DNA of 64,000 nucleotides, taken from Paracamarosporium sp. OC-R06-R3. Its lineage: Eukaryota; Ascomycota; Dothideomycetes; Pleosporales; Didymosphaeriaceae. The translations under genes and the position numbers were made by a program. The notes beneath the pieces are model-generated. The model had not been told where the DNA came from. It saw only the letters and a list, made by a program, of their open reading frames with translations, and ran no database searches. Below, piece after piece: positions 10,851 through 22,680 of the stretch (positions within the stretch are counted from its first letter, which is position 1; each line of letters starts with the position of its first letter). The stretch lies in assembly GCA_019828545.1 (NCBI GenBank), contig JACVRA010000124.1, forward strand, positions 1 through 64,000, given 5' to 3'.

Positions 10851-12140
10851 TTATGCCCATCGATCCTTCTTCAACGGCTTGTCCCAGTCCTTGATGTGAT
10901 CTGAGATGATGCGTGCAGCCTGGTCAGCTGTAAAGTTGCGCCCAATGGCCTCGACGAAGTCGCCTTCTGGATCTATGGGTGGTGTTAGTTGTGTAGATTT
11001 TACAATTATGGTCGTGATGTCGCGGCATCAACGACATCATCACTGGCAATCGCTTCCCGCTCTATCCCCCACCAAGACTATCTATGGAAGGGAAGAACGC
11101 TGACGTACCCATGAGATAAAAGTAAATGCTGTGATCGACTAGATAATCCTGCCCAGGCTTCACAGTCGGCGGCGTGCTAAAGTACACACGGTACTCCTTG
11201 CACGTCTGCTTGATGTTCTCGTATGTGCCCGTCAGACCCAGGATCGATGGATGGAATTCAGCAAGGTATTCCTTTAAGACTTCGGGCGTGTCGCGCGCGG
11301 GATCGCAGGTTATCATGAGGGGGATCATGACTTCGCCGCAGTTTTCCTTAACTTTTTCGTACATGAGGGCCATCTTGTCGAGCTCGTCTGGGCAGATGTC
11401 GGGACAGTGTGAGAAGCCGAAGTAGACCTAGGCTTGTGTTAGCACGCCTACAGTGATCCTTATGTTGCGATTTCGCTCTTCATGACGAGATGCTGTGGAA
11501 TAGCAGTCGCAATCCCTCCCGTATTTTGTATTTCACCTACCAGCGAGTATCTCCCCAGTAAATCCTCATGCGTGAACTGGTTTCCATTATGATCGACCAG
11601 ATCGAACGGTCCTCCAACCTTAGGCTTGCCCACACCCTTTGTCTGATTCGCTATCCGCTGACGTGCCATGCGCTCCTTCTCATACGTAAAATATGTATAC
11701 AGTCCGCCGGCGGTTGCAACGAAGAGGATGGCAGCCGTGAGATTGAATGGCTACACGTACTCAAGTTAGCATTTGTCCCTCTTTACCACTGCAACGAGCT
11801 TGCTCGTGGAAATTGCTGGATCAGGTATGCGTACCCCGCTCTTGTTGCGTGCGCGCACTTGCTCGATCGTCTTGAGCTTGTGCCGCGGTGACGAGCTCGA
11901 AAACGTCCTGAGCTGTCCTTGCACGCTATTTCTCCACCTAGCACCCTCCAATGCTGATTTTTCGGTGTTCAAGGCGCATTGCGTGTTGTTTCCTGCTGCT
12001 GCTCGCGATGCAACGGCAGGTCTTGAGCTACTGAGGGATGCGAAGGTTCGGCGCGCGGAGGTTTGGACGGGGAGACGGAGCGGTTGTGGTGATCTGAGGG
12101 CCCTAGCAGCCCCAGAGAGGCAATTGCATGTCGAAGACAT
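10851..12140 (-). CDS. SCO1: SCO1-type mitochondrial copper chaperone
   Basis: Four exons (12140-11835, 11750-11541, 11427-11109, 10972-10851) give 318 aa with all phases closing. SCO1 delivers copper to the CuA site of cytochrome c oxidase subunit 2 from the inner mitochondrial membrane. The N-terminal ~80 residues are Arg/Ser/Ala-rich, as in a mitochondrial presequence, and one membrane helix follows at about 105-123. The thioredoxin-like domain carries the copper ligands Cys180 and Cys184 (CPDIC) and His271 (VDHSIYFYLM), all present. The first intron is placed at GGG|GTACGC because it yields the conserved SGPFNLTAAI junction; a later GTAAAG donor would leave a 36-bp intron. Length fits the family (about 300 aa). 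The gene is intact and probably constitutive. Confidence 0.93.
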
Positions 12141-12457
12141 TTCAATTGCGGGTTTCGGATTTGTTGACGTCTGGAAGGACGGTGGTCCGCGGTTTCGCAG
12201 ATGTCTGGAGACTTTTCGAGATGCGATGACAGAGCTTGGTGGCCCGTGCTTCGATGGCGCCCGCTCAGGTGAGTTCTGTTCTCCACATATCTTACCACTT
12301 GATGTTTTGATCACGTTGAAAGAATAGTTATAATATAAATCCAGGCTTATATTCGAAATGCATTATGATTATTCAGAGAGGTATCTAAGTATGCCTGTGT
12401 TGCCTGTGCAATGCTCGCTAAGATTCACAACATCCGCAAAACTGCACTGTCAATGAC
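12141..12457. other. Short intergenic between SCO1 and MFS gene
   Basis: The 317 bp hold the SCO1 5' region and the 3' end of the MFS gene, both on the minus strand. Nothing else is visible. Confidence 0.5.
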
Positions 12458-14337
12458 TTAGCCACCAGCAGCGAACTGACTCTTCGACCGCAGCAATTCA
12501 CCATACTTCCAAAGCAAAAATGGCGCAGGAACACCTAGAGCTATTGCAACGAACCCCAACAAACTATTACCCCACCCGTAATCTAGCGCATTGTACATGG
12601 CCGGCGCAAACAACGGGAAACCGAATCCAGCTAACGATCTCAGTACCGTAGCAGCAGCAATAGCACTTGCCGCATACCGCGTGTACGAGTCAACAAGGTA
12701 CGTCTGGATGCACTGGAAGCTGACAATCGTTCCCGCGCAGAAGATCACCGCGCCAATATTAGGCATAATCCAGTGCACCTTTGCTTGAGCACTCCATCCA
12801 TACCAGAACAGACCAACAGGAACGAGGATGGAACCGGGTACCATGATGGGAACGCGGAATTCCGGCTTCCCTACACCGTTGTTCTTCTTCTTGAGGCGGC
12901 GATAGATGGCGTCGTTCAATGGCGCGCAGATTTGTGTTCCCATGAAGAAACCCAGACCCATGGAGATGAAATTGAGGGATCCGATGCCTGTGGTCTCTCC
13001 GTAACGTCCGCTCCAGAGCCCCGGGAAGGTCGAGAGCATCAAGTACATGAGTCCGTAGAGATAAGCCATGTAGCATGCGAGGACAATGACGATTGGCTGC
13101 GTCCCTAGCAGACGGAATGGTCTTTGCAAGGCAATCCTGATAGTATTCAAAAGTGTCTTGTTTGGGTCATCATACTCGGTGTGCAGCTCCATATTGCCTG
13201 TCTCTTTGCGTAGCCTGTCGCGTTTCCAGGCGAGTAGTTTAGGAGCATAAGTCTCTTGGAGGAAGAAGAGACCGAAGCACTGAACTACTGCCGTGAAGAT
13301 GGATGTAGCCCAGAAGCACCAACGCCATGTAGTGTTTTGCGCGATAAATCCGCCAGCGATAGGACCTATAGCAGGGCCTAGGAGAGGAGCAAGCGAGTAT
13401 ATCGAGATCGCCTTGCCACGCTCCTCTGGATAAAACGTGTCGCTGAGCAAACCACCACCGATCGCCAAAGGGGCAGAACCACCTAACCCGCTAAGGAATC
13501 GAAATGCCATGAGCTGCCCCTCATTCTGAGCGAAACCGCAAGCGAGGTTCCAAGCAAAGTAGAAAGCGTTGGCAAGTTGGAGCACGAGGACACGCCCATA
13601 GATCTCCGATAAAGGTCCAAGGAAAAGAGGGCCGATCGCGTAGGCGAGAACAAAGATAGAAAGCGTGAGCTGAGCCTCGACTTCCTGGGTGATGTGGAAG
13701 TCTTGGCTGATCGAGACGAGCGCTGGGGAAATCATCGATGAAGAAACAGGAGAGACGAGGGTGAAGCAAGAGACAATCAAAGTCGCTGCCCACTTTCTAC
13801 GTATGGACCAGTTCTTTGGATTGGCTTTATCGTCTGGGCCATCCCATGTTACCTGTACAAGTCAGTCTCTCCTTAAGATGTACAACGGCAGGCGCAATGA
13901 AGATGACATACCAAGTTCGGGTCCTTGATCGACCTTGATGACTTTTTCTTCTCCAGTGTCGGTGGATCTGCCTCCACGTCGTGCTCATTAGGAATGCCGC
14001 CTCTGATCTCTTCGACCGTACTCTCCTGTCTTTCTATTGGTGGAGTAGCATTGTCCTTCTCGTCTTGCACCCCATCGGTGCTATCACTGTCAGAATCTGA
14101 GAAATCGGGTGCCCTCCTCTCGGTCTCAGTTCTATCAAGTGATGCTGCATCCTCGTCGACGTGTAACCCTTCGCCTTCTTCGTGGTGGTATACCGAATGG
14201 TCGTCTGGGAATTGACTAGACAACAAGCGGTGTAGTGGGGGGGATCTTGAACCAGGGCGAGACCTCGGCCGAGAGCGCGACCGCGTCCTCACTCTCCGGG
14301 CAGAGTTTTCCGTGCGAGTCTGTCGCAGGTCCGACAT
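12458..14337 (-). CDS. DHA1-family MFS transporter (Tpo1/drug:H+ antiporter type)
   Basis: Two exons (14337-13912 and 13852-12458, a 59-bp intron) encode 606 aa. The first 140 residues are hydrophilic, with an RS-rich start and an acidic Ser/Asp stretch typical of cytosolic N-tails. The intron joins KDPNL to VTWDGPDDKANPKNWS, the hallmark segment before TM1 in fungal polyamine/multidrug DHA1 transporters. Motif A is GPLSEIYGR after TM2 and motif C is GPAIGPIAGG in TM5; about 12 membrane segments are visible. The protein is expected to export small molecules (drugs, polyamines or toxins) across the plasma membrane using the proton gradient. The substrate is unknown. It sits alone, not in an obvious cluster. 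Confidence 0.9.
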
Positions 14338-15269
14338 GATGTCGTCAAAGAAGAATCGAGCCTTATATTAAATATCCAAGAGACTACTCGATTACAAGTA
14401 AAATCGGTGGTTTAGGTTTCTAAACATTATAGATCCGGGGACTAGGCGATCTTGAAAAGAGAGGATACAGCATAGAAAGAAGGCTGGGCACGCCGTTAAT
14501 ATATGCAGACCCACAATACAAATGGGATAGTGACGACCGTCCGTCGCCCTGTCGGCGGATCATATTGCTAGCTGCGTCGATATGCCTTTTCACCGGTTTT
14601 AAGAAAATGCAGGAGAACGAAAAGTCCGAGGCGTGCCCCACAGCGAAATGGCACAGACATCATTGGTACGTCGGTGAATAGCCGCGGCCCCTATGCAGGC
14701 CAAGTGCGGAGCGAAAAGCTTAATTGGCCGCCGAAGCTTCAATATCGATGGAATCCCGCGGGAGCGTACTGGAAATGTGCATCGTCAGTTGCTGGGAGGT
14801 GTGGCAGTGTAACGCGAATTCCCAGTAGCGTTCGAGAAATTGGGAAACGGTTGCTGACGTAACCTGACACGTGAGTGGCTCGGAGGATCGGAGGAAGATG
14901 GAATTCCGAGCGAACTTCGCAGCGAGCGGCGAACACCTACATGGTAAGCGACACGAAACCATTGCTCCGAGAGGTCATTCCGAGCTCGGCACCGATCTCA
15001 TATATCCGACTATGAGCGTTATGGGGCTGCAAAGCGAACAGCAAACCTGAAACGCAGCGGACACTACGACACGTTCTCGAGTTTTCGATGGTTTCTTCAA
15101 AGGAACTCGATTCTAATTTCATCCCACTAGTAAAAATGTTAGTTTCACGTTTGGATATCCCCATCAAATAATATCTTTTACCGGAATTCAGAGGGTGTCC
15201 GTTCCTCTACTGGAAAGAAATATCTCTTGATACCCAAGAAATGCTTTTGTCCATCCATTATCGTTCATA
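14338..15269. other. Intergenic, nothing recognised
   Basis: About 930 bp upstream of the MFS gene and downstream of the STAND-like gene, both on the minus strand. Open frames are short and unmatched. Confidence 0.5.
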
Positions 15270-17195
15270 TCAGCATCCCGTATCGGCCAGTTCACCCTCT
15301 AACTCCCTTACCGTACGCTCTTCGCTGGGTACCGCCAAAACTGGCAAGTTGTCCACATTCAGTATCAAGTCTTCCTCTTCAAACGCCCCTCGTATATAGT
15401 CGGTACCAGGCGTGCTAGTAATCAATAGCTTAACGGAAGCCATCACACTCGTATCAGCGACGAGATGGATCAGGCTTAGAAACGCCGAGAACGCCTGCTC
15501 AACTTCCTCTCTCTCGAACAATACTGCGCCATCAATGATAAAGAATAGCGTCATCGCGCTTGGAAGCTGCCTCACTAAATAGCCAAGGAGTTCACTCAAT
15601 GTCTTCATGTTACCCTCCTGGAGGTTTGTGAGGTCGAGGCTGTTGTGTAGAGGTCTGATATCGAATTCGAATTGTCTTAAAATTTGATCGATTAAGCTCG
15701 ACAGCATTACCCGTCCACCAGTAGGAGCAATGTGCTGCCCACAAAACCACAACGCAGATATAAACCGATACTTGCTTCGTAGCGACTGCGCCATTGTCAT
15801 ACAGAATACAGACAATGGGGATACTTCAGCAACAGTCTTAGGTAGACGGCTGTCCCAATGAACGAGGAGCTTCGCGGATGATGCTGACACAATCCAGTTG
15901 CGGAAAAGTGGTGTATTGATGATCTGCTCCGCTCGTGATCTGTCTTTCGCAGGAAGCTGCTCCTTTTTGTCTTGCACGAAATTGACATCAGCGATGTCAA
16001 CGTCGAATGTATCAATCATTTGTCGAAGGGTTTCTTGATCGATGTACCAGTCCAAAGCTGGACCGGGAGTCGGTTGTGGGGGAGGAAGCCACATGCTGGT
16101 CTGCAATGGTGACGTTGACCGTAGGATACCATTTTCGACTCTAAGGTTAGCGTTCTCTCGTCGTGCTGCCTCTAGCTCACGATCTTTCTCCTTTAGGTGA
16201 TCTCTCAAAAGCAGCTCGATCGTATTGGTTCCAGTGACCACACTGTCGATCTTGGCGTCTAGCTGCGCATGAAGCTTTCTGGTCTCCTGAGAATACATAT
16301 GGAATTCAAACACATGTGATTTCAGTGCCTGCTGTATGAGGTCGCGACTTTTCGTCTGTATCATCTCGAGGCTCTCTATTAAACCTCTCTCATAATCTCC
16401 GCCACTGAAAAAGGCCTTGCCGCCTCGAACGAACTCATTGCTGGTGAAGAAACTAATTGCGCGTTCAACAGCTACCAAGGTCGCTGCCGTCAAATCTATG
16501 GAAGCATTTCTTATGTTCATGTCGCCTTGGAACGTACTGAGGAATAATTCTACGTCCGAGAAGATGGGAATAAGACCATCAAACCCCGCAAGGACTTGGT
16601 TTCTTACAGTAGCAGAAATTTTGACAGCATCCAGAAGGACCTCGATCGCGCCAACGACCGGTGTTGCAATATTGTCTTGGGGAACAATCTTAGATGCTGC
16701 GCTGGCCGCTTCGGCTGCTGGCGTAACATTGTCGGCAACTTTTCGTCGCACTCTCCGTACCCGTCCCACCAGTCCACCACCCATCTCGTACTTCTGTCGC
16801 GCCACTTGAAGCATGTCATACACCGAATGCCAGTCCGCTTTGTCTCTAATATCGTAAATCGATTTCGATCTACTCTTGGGCTCTGGCGTGGACTTGAAAC
16901 GAGCCATAGATTCAGGAAAGATCCTGTTCCAGAATAGCATGGCATTCACTTCTGTCCATTCTGGCCTCTGGGGAATACTATTCCTGTTGGTGGGCGCGTT
17001 CGAGGCTCCCGTACTAATAAGGCTGAAACTTGGGTTGGTCCCCGAAACCTGGCTAACCGGGACGTATTGTCTGGACATCGGATCGTACTGCACAGCTTGG
17101 GATGCGAAAAGAGGATGGTGCTTTGGTAGCCGTTGGTCGATGAAGTCTATGGTCGGTGCTCGCTTTGTTATCGCTGGTATAGACGGTCCGGCCAT
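15270..17195 (-). CDS. DUF7708-type STAND-like protein lacking a P-loop
   Basis: A single exon of 641 aa. Residues about 110-260 look like the fungal helical domain that precedes NACHT/STAND modules (DUF7708 type): a WHSVYDMLQVARQKYE helix, then GRVRRVRRKVADN, TPVVGAIEVLLDAVK and IPIFSDVELFL. A coiled coil follows near 320-360. The C-terminal half has the layout of a P-loop NTPase, with a Walker B-like strand LFFIIDG, but where GxxxxGKS would be expected no such motif is found. It may therefore be a degenerate nucleotide-binding fold or a non-catalytic partner. Related genes are numerous in filamentous ascomycetes and belong to families linked to NLR-like self/non-self responses; the function of this one is unknown. 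It is divergent from the DUF7025-AAA gene, with 610 bp between starts. Confidence 0.7.
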   Translation of the reverse strand: MAGPSIPAITKRAPTIDFIDQRLPKHHPLFASQAVQYDPMSRQYVPVSQVSGTNPSFSLISTGASNAPTNRNSIPQRPEWTEVNAMLFWNRIFPESMARFKSTPEPKSRSKSIYDIRDKADWHSVYDMLQVARQKYEMGGGLVGRVRRVRRKVADNVTPAAEAASAASKIVPQDNIATPVVGAIEVLLDAVKISATVRNQVLAGFDGLIPIFSDVELFLSTFQGDMNIRNASIDLTAATLVAVERAISFFTSNEFVRGGKAFFSGGDYERGLIESLEMIQTKSRDLIQQALKSHVFEFHMYSQETRKLHAQLDAKIDSVVTGTNTIELLLRDHLKEKDRELEAARRENANLRVENGILRSTSPLQTSMWLPPPQPTPGPALDWYIDQETLRQMIDTFDVDIADVNFVQDKKEQLPAKDRSRAEQIINTPLFRNWIVSASSAKLLVHWDSRLPKTVAEVSPLSVFCMTMAQSLRSKYRFISALWFCGQHIAPTGGRVMLSSLIDQILRQFEFDIRPLHNSLDLTNLQEGNMKTLSELLGYLVRQLPSAMTLFFIIDGAVLFEREEVEQAFSAFLSLIHLVADTSVMASVKLLITSTPGTDYIRGAFEEEDLILNVDNLPVLAVPSEERTVRELEGELADTGC

Positions 17196-17805
17196 AGCAA
17201 GGCTGGAGCGAAGCAGTCAGGCTCCGGAGAAGGAGGGATAATGGTAGACTATGGTGCAGGCGGTTTTGTGCACTGCCCCGTATAAAGAACGTCAGATGGC
17301 ATGGGTGTTATCGCAACGATAGGTTCATCGATATGTTGGTCCGGTGACTCAATGCACGATGAAACATGTTCTCGTTACCAACTGCCATTTCCGGCCTATT
17401 CATGCTCGGTAGTCAGCAAGCCTAAGGGTAGTACCTGCTGAACGACAGCCAATCCGATATCTCAGCCCCCAACGAAAGCGGGGTTGTGAAGCCTTGTGTC
17501 GCACCGATTTAATTCGAGGCATTTCATTTTCAGACATGCTTCTGCACCTGCTCGCAGAGCTTTGCGGCTGACAGCAAGTTTTGGCCATAGAGGGTGACCG
17601 TCGGCCTTCGTCCTTGCGCCTAGCAACCTCAGAGTTTCTACCAAACTTGGTCGTTCACAGTCGTGGTTAATGTACATTTGAGCTGCTAGGCTCCAATGAC
17701 GGAAACAAGGTCCCGGAATAACTAAGAACCACTCATATTCTCAACAACACATCACCTTTGCGTAACACAGAAGCAGTCGCACACAAATCTAACAAATCTA
17801 AAAAT
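17196..17805. promoter_or_regulatory. Divergent intergenic region between STAND-like and AAA genes
   Basis: The 610 bp hold both 5' regions of the two oppositely oriented genes and no supported coding sequence. I cannot point to defined sites; shared regulation is an inference from the arrangement. Confidence 0.35.
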
Positions 17806-20800
17806 ATGACGGAGAACGGCGATGCCTCTTCTGCTGAACCAGCAGTCGAATTGGGCCTTCCGGATGAGATTGATGCCTTGAAGAAAAGGCTCCGGGAGTT
17901 GGAGGCGCTGCAAGCCCAAAACAACAGTGCGAAGCCAACGGAGCCGCCAGTCGATTCTAATGTGGTCGCAGAAATGGAACGATTCAAGCGAATGGAGGCA
18001 TGTCTCTACAAACATCGGAAAGAATGGGAATCCAACGTAGGACCCGGCCACTGGAGCCTTGATTGTAATTTTGGGCCCGAAGACATAGCGCAGACTCCCC
18101 GCCTCGTCATGAATGGACGAGATGCGTGGCAAACGTGCCATACCAGTATTAGCAGCGAAAGAAAATATGAGAGGCCAGATGTCTTTGACCCTACCCATAT
18201 TTGTAGTGCAAGTACCGGAAAAGACATGTGCAAAGACGCTGAGGACAAAGACGGATATGACATGACCATCGACTGGGGCAACCGGCGTGACAGACTGCGC
18301 AGGACTTTCGAATGGGAACTGGATCGGATGTTCTTGAAAGAAGAGCTGCAACGCAAAAAGCAAGAGGAAACGAAAAATGCTGAAGATAAGAAGCGTCGAA
18401 AGCGTAGAATGGCCGAGACAAACACTCATCCAAGCGAAGGACAGAAAGTAGAGGAAGCGCTCACAGACTTTGCGCAACCAACGGTTGCATGGCTAGATTG
18501 GTACTCATTTGCGGAGAGAAAACACGACAATAGGAAAAGGATTTATACTATTGACGTTCTCATTGGCGAGCCTGCCATTGATGATGATATTATTCAGGAT
18601 CGGTGGTTTGGGTACTCAGGTGGACGGTCGAAGAAACATGCAATCCAGTCGAAGGGCGAAAGGATGATCGACTCAATCGAGCCCGCTACATCACCAGTAC
18701 CAGAGAGGATTAGAATCCACTCTGAGGCTCTCCTTTGCATCTTGGCTGAAGTACTTGGATCGGACGGCGGGACTCTACTTGAGTCCGACGAGTGGACCGC
18801 TGTCTTTGTAAGGCCATACAAGGCCCTTATCTACCGAGAACAAGCGTTGAGAGATTGGTGCAAAGCCCTGGAAAAAAAACTCAAAAGGTCATCATCAAGC
18901 AAGGAAGATGCTCGATCAGATACGGATCCTCCTACCAGTGCAGAGGCCCAGCATAGAGATGGAAACGAGAAGAGCTCCCACATCGGAACCGGAGGTAATA
19001 CCCCCGGAACAGTATCTGGGGAATTTAACGAAGATGGAGAAAATGAATCTCAAGCTCAACAACGGTTAAATAAAGTTTCGGAACCAAACGAGGATCTCTC
19101 CGCTCTCGCGTTGGAGTCTGATAGCGAAGATGAAAAAGGCGAAGATGACAAAGATGGAGACGAAGACGAAGCCAACCAACTAACAAAATCATCAACAGCT
19201 TTGCAGCACTTGCGATGCCTTTTAGGGTACCTAGACTCCACTACTGCAATCAAACGAGACTACCTCAACAACCCCGAATGCCGGAAAGTTTTCTTTGCCG
19301 ATCTCTGGCAGCTCTTTCGTCCTGGAGAAGAAGTCATCGGGACCGATGGCAGACAGGCTTACAGAGTTATCGGGGTTAATAGCGCCAAACACCGGGTGAC
19401 CCCTGCATGGGAACGCTGGTATTACACAGCTGGCAATCGACGGTCAGACCGAAAAAAGCCAGATCTCAGCATTCAATGCGTCTATATTGATTTCGACGGC
19501 AAGAATATCGGCCCTGTACGGAAAACCTTTGAGATCAAACGATTCGACGGTCAAAGGGAAATCACGTCGTTGGAAGTCTACCCTCTTCGTTTCCACCCGA
19601 CGCGACGATCCGACTATGATGATACTGAATGGAAAGAGCTGGAAAGATATTCCGCATCAGAGAAGTACCGACAGAAACTCATACGCCGGGGAGCAAAGTT
19701 CCTTGACGTTGCAGGTGGAAAACATATGTACTACGCCGGGTTGACACTTGACACAAAAGACGAAGTGGAAAGCCCTGTCGTGATCGATTTTGACACGACT
19801 TTCACTTTGCAAGATGGTCCACGGGAAGTTGCTCCGATGCCAAATGGTATACCACCTCAATTCAACCCTAATCAGGTCATGCTGCCTGACAGCAACAACC
19901 CAACCTCAAATGGTCTCTGGAAACCCACTTTGAGTACCCTTGTCGGCGCAGAGGATACTGATCCCGAGATCGAAGACGTATCATGCAATGGCGAGTGCTG
20001 TCGTGATGATTACGTCCATGACGATCAATACGTCGATCGCAAGCGCAGAACTGAATACATAGACAGCCTTCTTCCCAAGGGAAGTGCGCTAGATGAACAG
20101 CCTCCGATCACTGTTGTACCTCGACCTTTGAAAGATCTGCAAGTTGGACCTGGCGAAAGATTGGTATGCCCAGATGATGAGCTAGTAATTATGTCGTATC
20201 GTGTGTTTGGTTTCGTCCTTCGTAGTCGGAAATTTGGTATGTATATGCTCCCTTAAATGCTAAACATATATGGTAGCGGATGCTCATGTTTCCATGCAGC
20301 AAAGCTAGATCTTACATATCTAAGCGATATACATTCGCCAGAGAAACCAAGAGCACAAGCAACAGGGGAGGGCAGTTTCCAGGAAGGAAGGAAGCAGAAC
20401 GAGTCCACACTAGCATTCGATCGTCTAGTGTTGGAGAAGGGACATGGCGCGATGATTGAGTCCCTCATCGCCCAACATTTTCGGGACAAGAAATCAACGA
20501 CAGGCCAAAGAGAGGAATTCGACATTGTGAAGGGGAAAGGTAAGGCGAATCAGGTCACGAGAGCAAATAAGCAGCTGATCTCTATTTTAGGCAAAGGTCT
20601 TATCATGCTTCTACATGGGGCTCCCGGTGTAGGGAAGACTTCTACAGCTGGTTCGTAACATCCAAACCTTTCTAAATCGAGGCATGGACTGACGATTATT
20701 GCCAAATAGAAGGAGTCGCAGAGAAATTCAGAAAGCCACTATTCCAGATCACGTGCGGTGCGTAACAACACGACCAAACTCCGAATGAACGCGCCAATAC

Positions 20801-22030
20801 TGATTTTTCTTGTTGATAAATAGGAGATCTTGGTACTACCGCGAACGAAGTTGAAACCGCTTTAGAGAAAAATTTCTCGCTGGCCAATAAGTGGGATTGC
20901 ATCCTTCTCCTGGACGAGGCAGACGTATTCCTTGCGGAAAGAACAAAAGAAGATTTCAAGCGCAATGGACTCGTAGCAGGTACGGCGATTAGCAAGTGTA
21001 TTTCTGATGTCAATCATCGTCTCTAACCATCGTAGTCTTCCTCCGGCTTATGGAATACTATTCCGGTGTGCTCTTCTTGACAACCAATCGTGTTGGAGAT
21101 TTTGACGAAGCCTTCACTTCACGCATCCACGTCAGTCTTTACTATCCCGAACTAAACCAGGAGAAGACACTCAAAGTGTTCAAAATCAACATGGACATGA
21201 TTGAAGCCCGGTTTGAGACCAAAGGCCGTGTCATCAACATTGACCGAATGGAAATAGGCGGCTTTGCTGCACAGTACTTTGTCGAATATCCTAAAGCGCG
21301 TTGGAATGGCCGCCAAATCCGCAATGCCTGCCAAACAGCCTTGGCACTTGCGGAGTTTGAGTCTCAAGATGATAGTCTCAAAGACACAGAAAATCCTAAC
21401 ATGGTAGTCAATTTGAAAGTGAAGCATTTTGAGACTGTGCGAAACGCCTACCTGGAGTTCACCAATTACATGCAGGACTTGTATGGCACTTCTTCTGCAA
21501 GGAGAGCTAAGGAGTCAAGGCTACGTGCCATAGTCAACGACGAGATCGGCCGCATGGTCAACAAGCAGAATGTAGACGATATGGGTATGGACAAGAAGAG
21601 CGCTTTCTCCCTCGCTTCAAAAGGCCCATCTGGCCATTCCCCAGGACACTCGCCGCACCACAGTTTTCAGCAAGCGGCTCATCATGGACGCTACCAGCAA
21701 CAAAGCGGGAATATCGGAGCTCATCAGCCTCAGTATCACCCCTCTCAGTATCAAACTCAGCAGCAATTTCCGCCTCAACAGAACTGGGGCCCTCAGCAAT
21801 CAAGCCACGGAAGCAGTTTAACCGCCGAGCCACAGCATGCAGACCAATTTCAAGGTTTAACACCACACGGACACCAATCTGCGCCTTCCCTGTATCAGCA
21901 ACCACAAACCCAAACCAATGCACCTTGGTTGAACGAGAACATCCGAAACATGTATGCAGCATCTGTTCAGCCAAGCGATGAGCAAACAACGGCTGGTGCA
22001 AGCGGATCTGGAGGCCCCAGCTGGAAATAA
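17806..22030 (+). CDS. DUF7025 / AAA+ ATPase
   Basis: Six exons (17806-20236, 20300-20539, 20591-20650, 20710-20757, 20824-20979, 21036-22030) give 1309 aa with every phase closing. In order: a charged N-terminal region with a coiled-coil-like start; an acidic linker near 435-465; a DUF7025-type domain at about 465-800; and an AAA+ core with Walker A GAPGVGKT near 899-906, Walker B ILLLDEAD at 953-960, sensor-1 FLTTN and a downstream SRIH likely to hold the arginine finger. The last ~110 residues are Gln/His/Pro-rich low complexity. The first ATG in frame is at 17806. Such DUF7025-AAA proteins are common and multicopy in filamentous fungi; the core resembles Bcs1/katanin-like ATPases, but the substrate is unknown. 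The 51-bp second intron contains no stop, so retention would keep the frame. Confidence 0.88.
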
Positions 22031-22388
22031 ACTTTGTATGGGGAATCTCGTCTCGTCTTACGTTCGGGGTTGTAAGGCTTGAGTATGTAGAGCGCGGTAG
22101 GAAGCTTAACGATTTCATTATGTGGTTTCGTTTTATTGAGAGCTGGCATTTGTACATGTTTGGCATCGTCAACACTTGCAATGAAGTGTTGATGAGAACT
22201 AGGTTTGTCAATTCTAAAGCACCGTAGCAAACATATTTTTGCACAATCTGCGACAAGCTATGTAGAGGCACGCGTTTAAGCTGTGTGTACCTTGTTCTTA
22301 GGCAAACATAGTTGTGATCAGATAAATAGAGGTGCGTGTGTCGTATGGATCTTCTTCCTAAAGCTGCTATTGCCTAGGGAGTGAAGAC

Positions 22389-22680
22389 ATGGCAAGTATT
22401 TACGGTCGCAGCATTGCTGCCGTGCACGAGAGAAAAAAGCCAAATCTAGGTAAGCAATTCAGAATCAAATTCTGCGCAATACTGAATCTGAAACATTACA
22501 GTGCTACACACCCGAGGAAGTGAGCATGCCGTCCTGCAAGTTCCCGAACTACTGGTACCTAAGGTTAGTCTTTTTCTTGTTCATTTTCGATACCGCATAT
22601 GACATACGCCTGAGCCCGGCTTTGTTATGTAGCGTAGGAGCTCGCTATTCCTTGCGCAGGAGCATTCTCCTCCAGCATGA
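22389..22680 (+). CDS. Possible three-exon small protein (56 aa)
   Basis: A small spliced frame can be assembled: 22389-22449, 22502-22563 and 22633-22680, using GTAAGC...TTACAG and GTTAGT...ATGTAG introns of 52 and 69 bp. The phases close exactly (171 nt) and it begins with ATG and ends with TGA. The product starts MASIYGRSIAAVHERKKPNL and has no recognisable domain, signal peptide or membrane segment. I do not know the family. Chance assembly of short exons is quite possible, so transcript data would decide. Confidence 0.25.

Noticed and set aside
11751..11786. 36-bp version of the first SCO1 intron with donor GTAAAG
   Set aside because: Too short for a usual fungal intron, and it would replace the conserved SGPFNL junction; the 84-bp choice fits the family.
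11773..12327. Plus-strand frame of 184 codons over SCO1
   Set aside because: It is antisense to the first SCO1 exon and has no known family; SCO1 accounts for the region.
17752..18477. Minus-strand 241-codon frame with hydrophobic runs
   Set aside because: It is the antisense of the first AAA exon. Its apparent membrane segments are products of the complementary codons.
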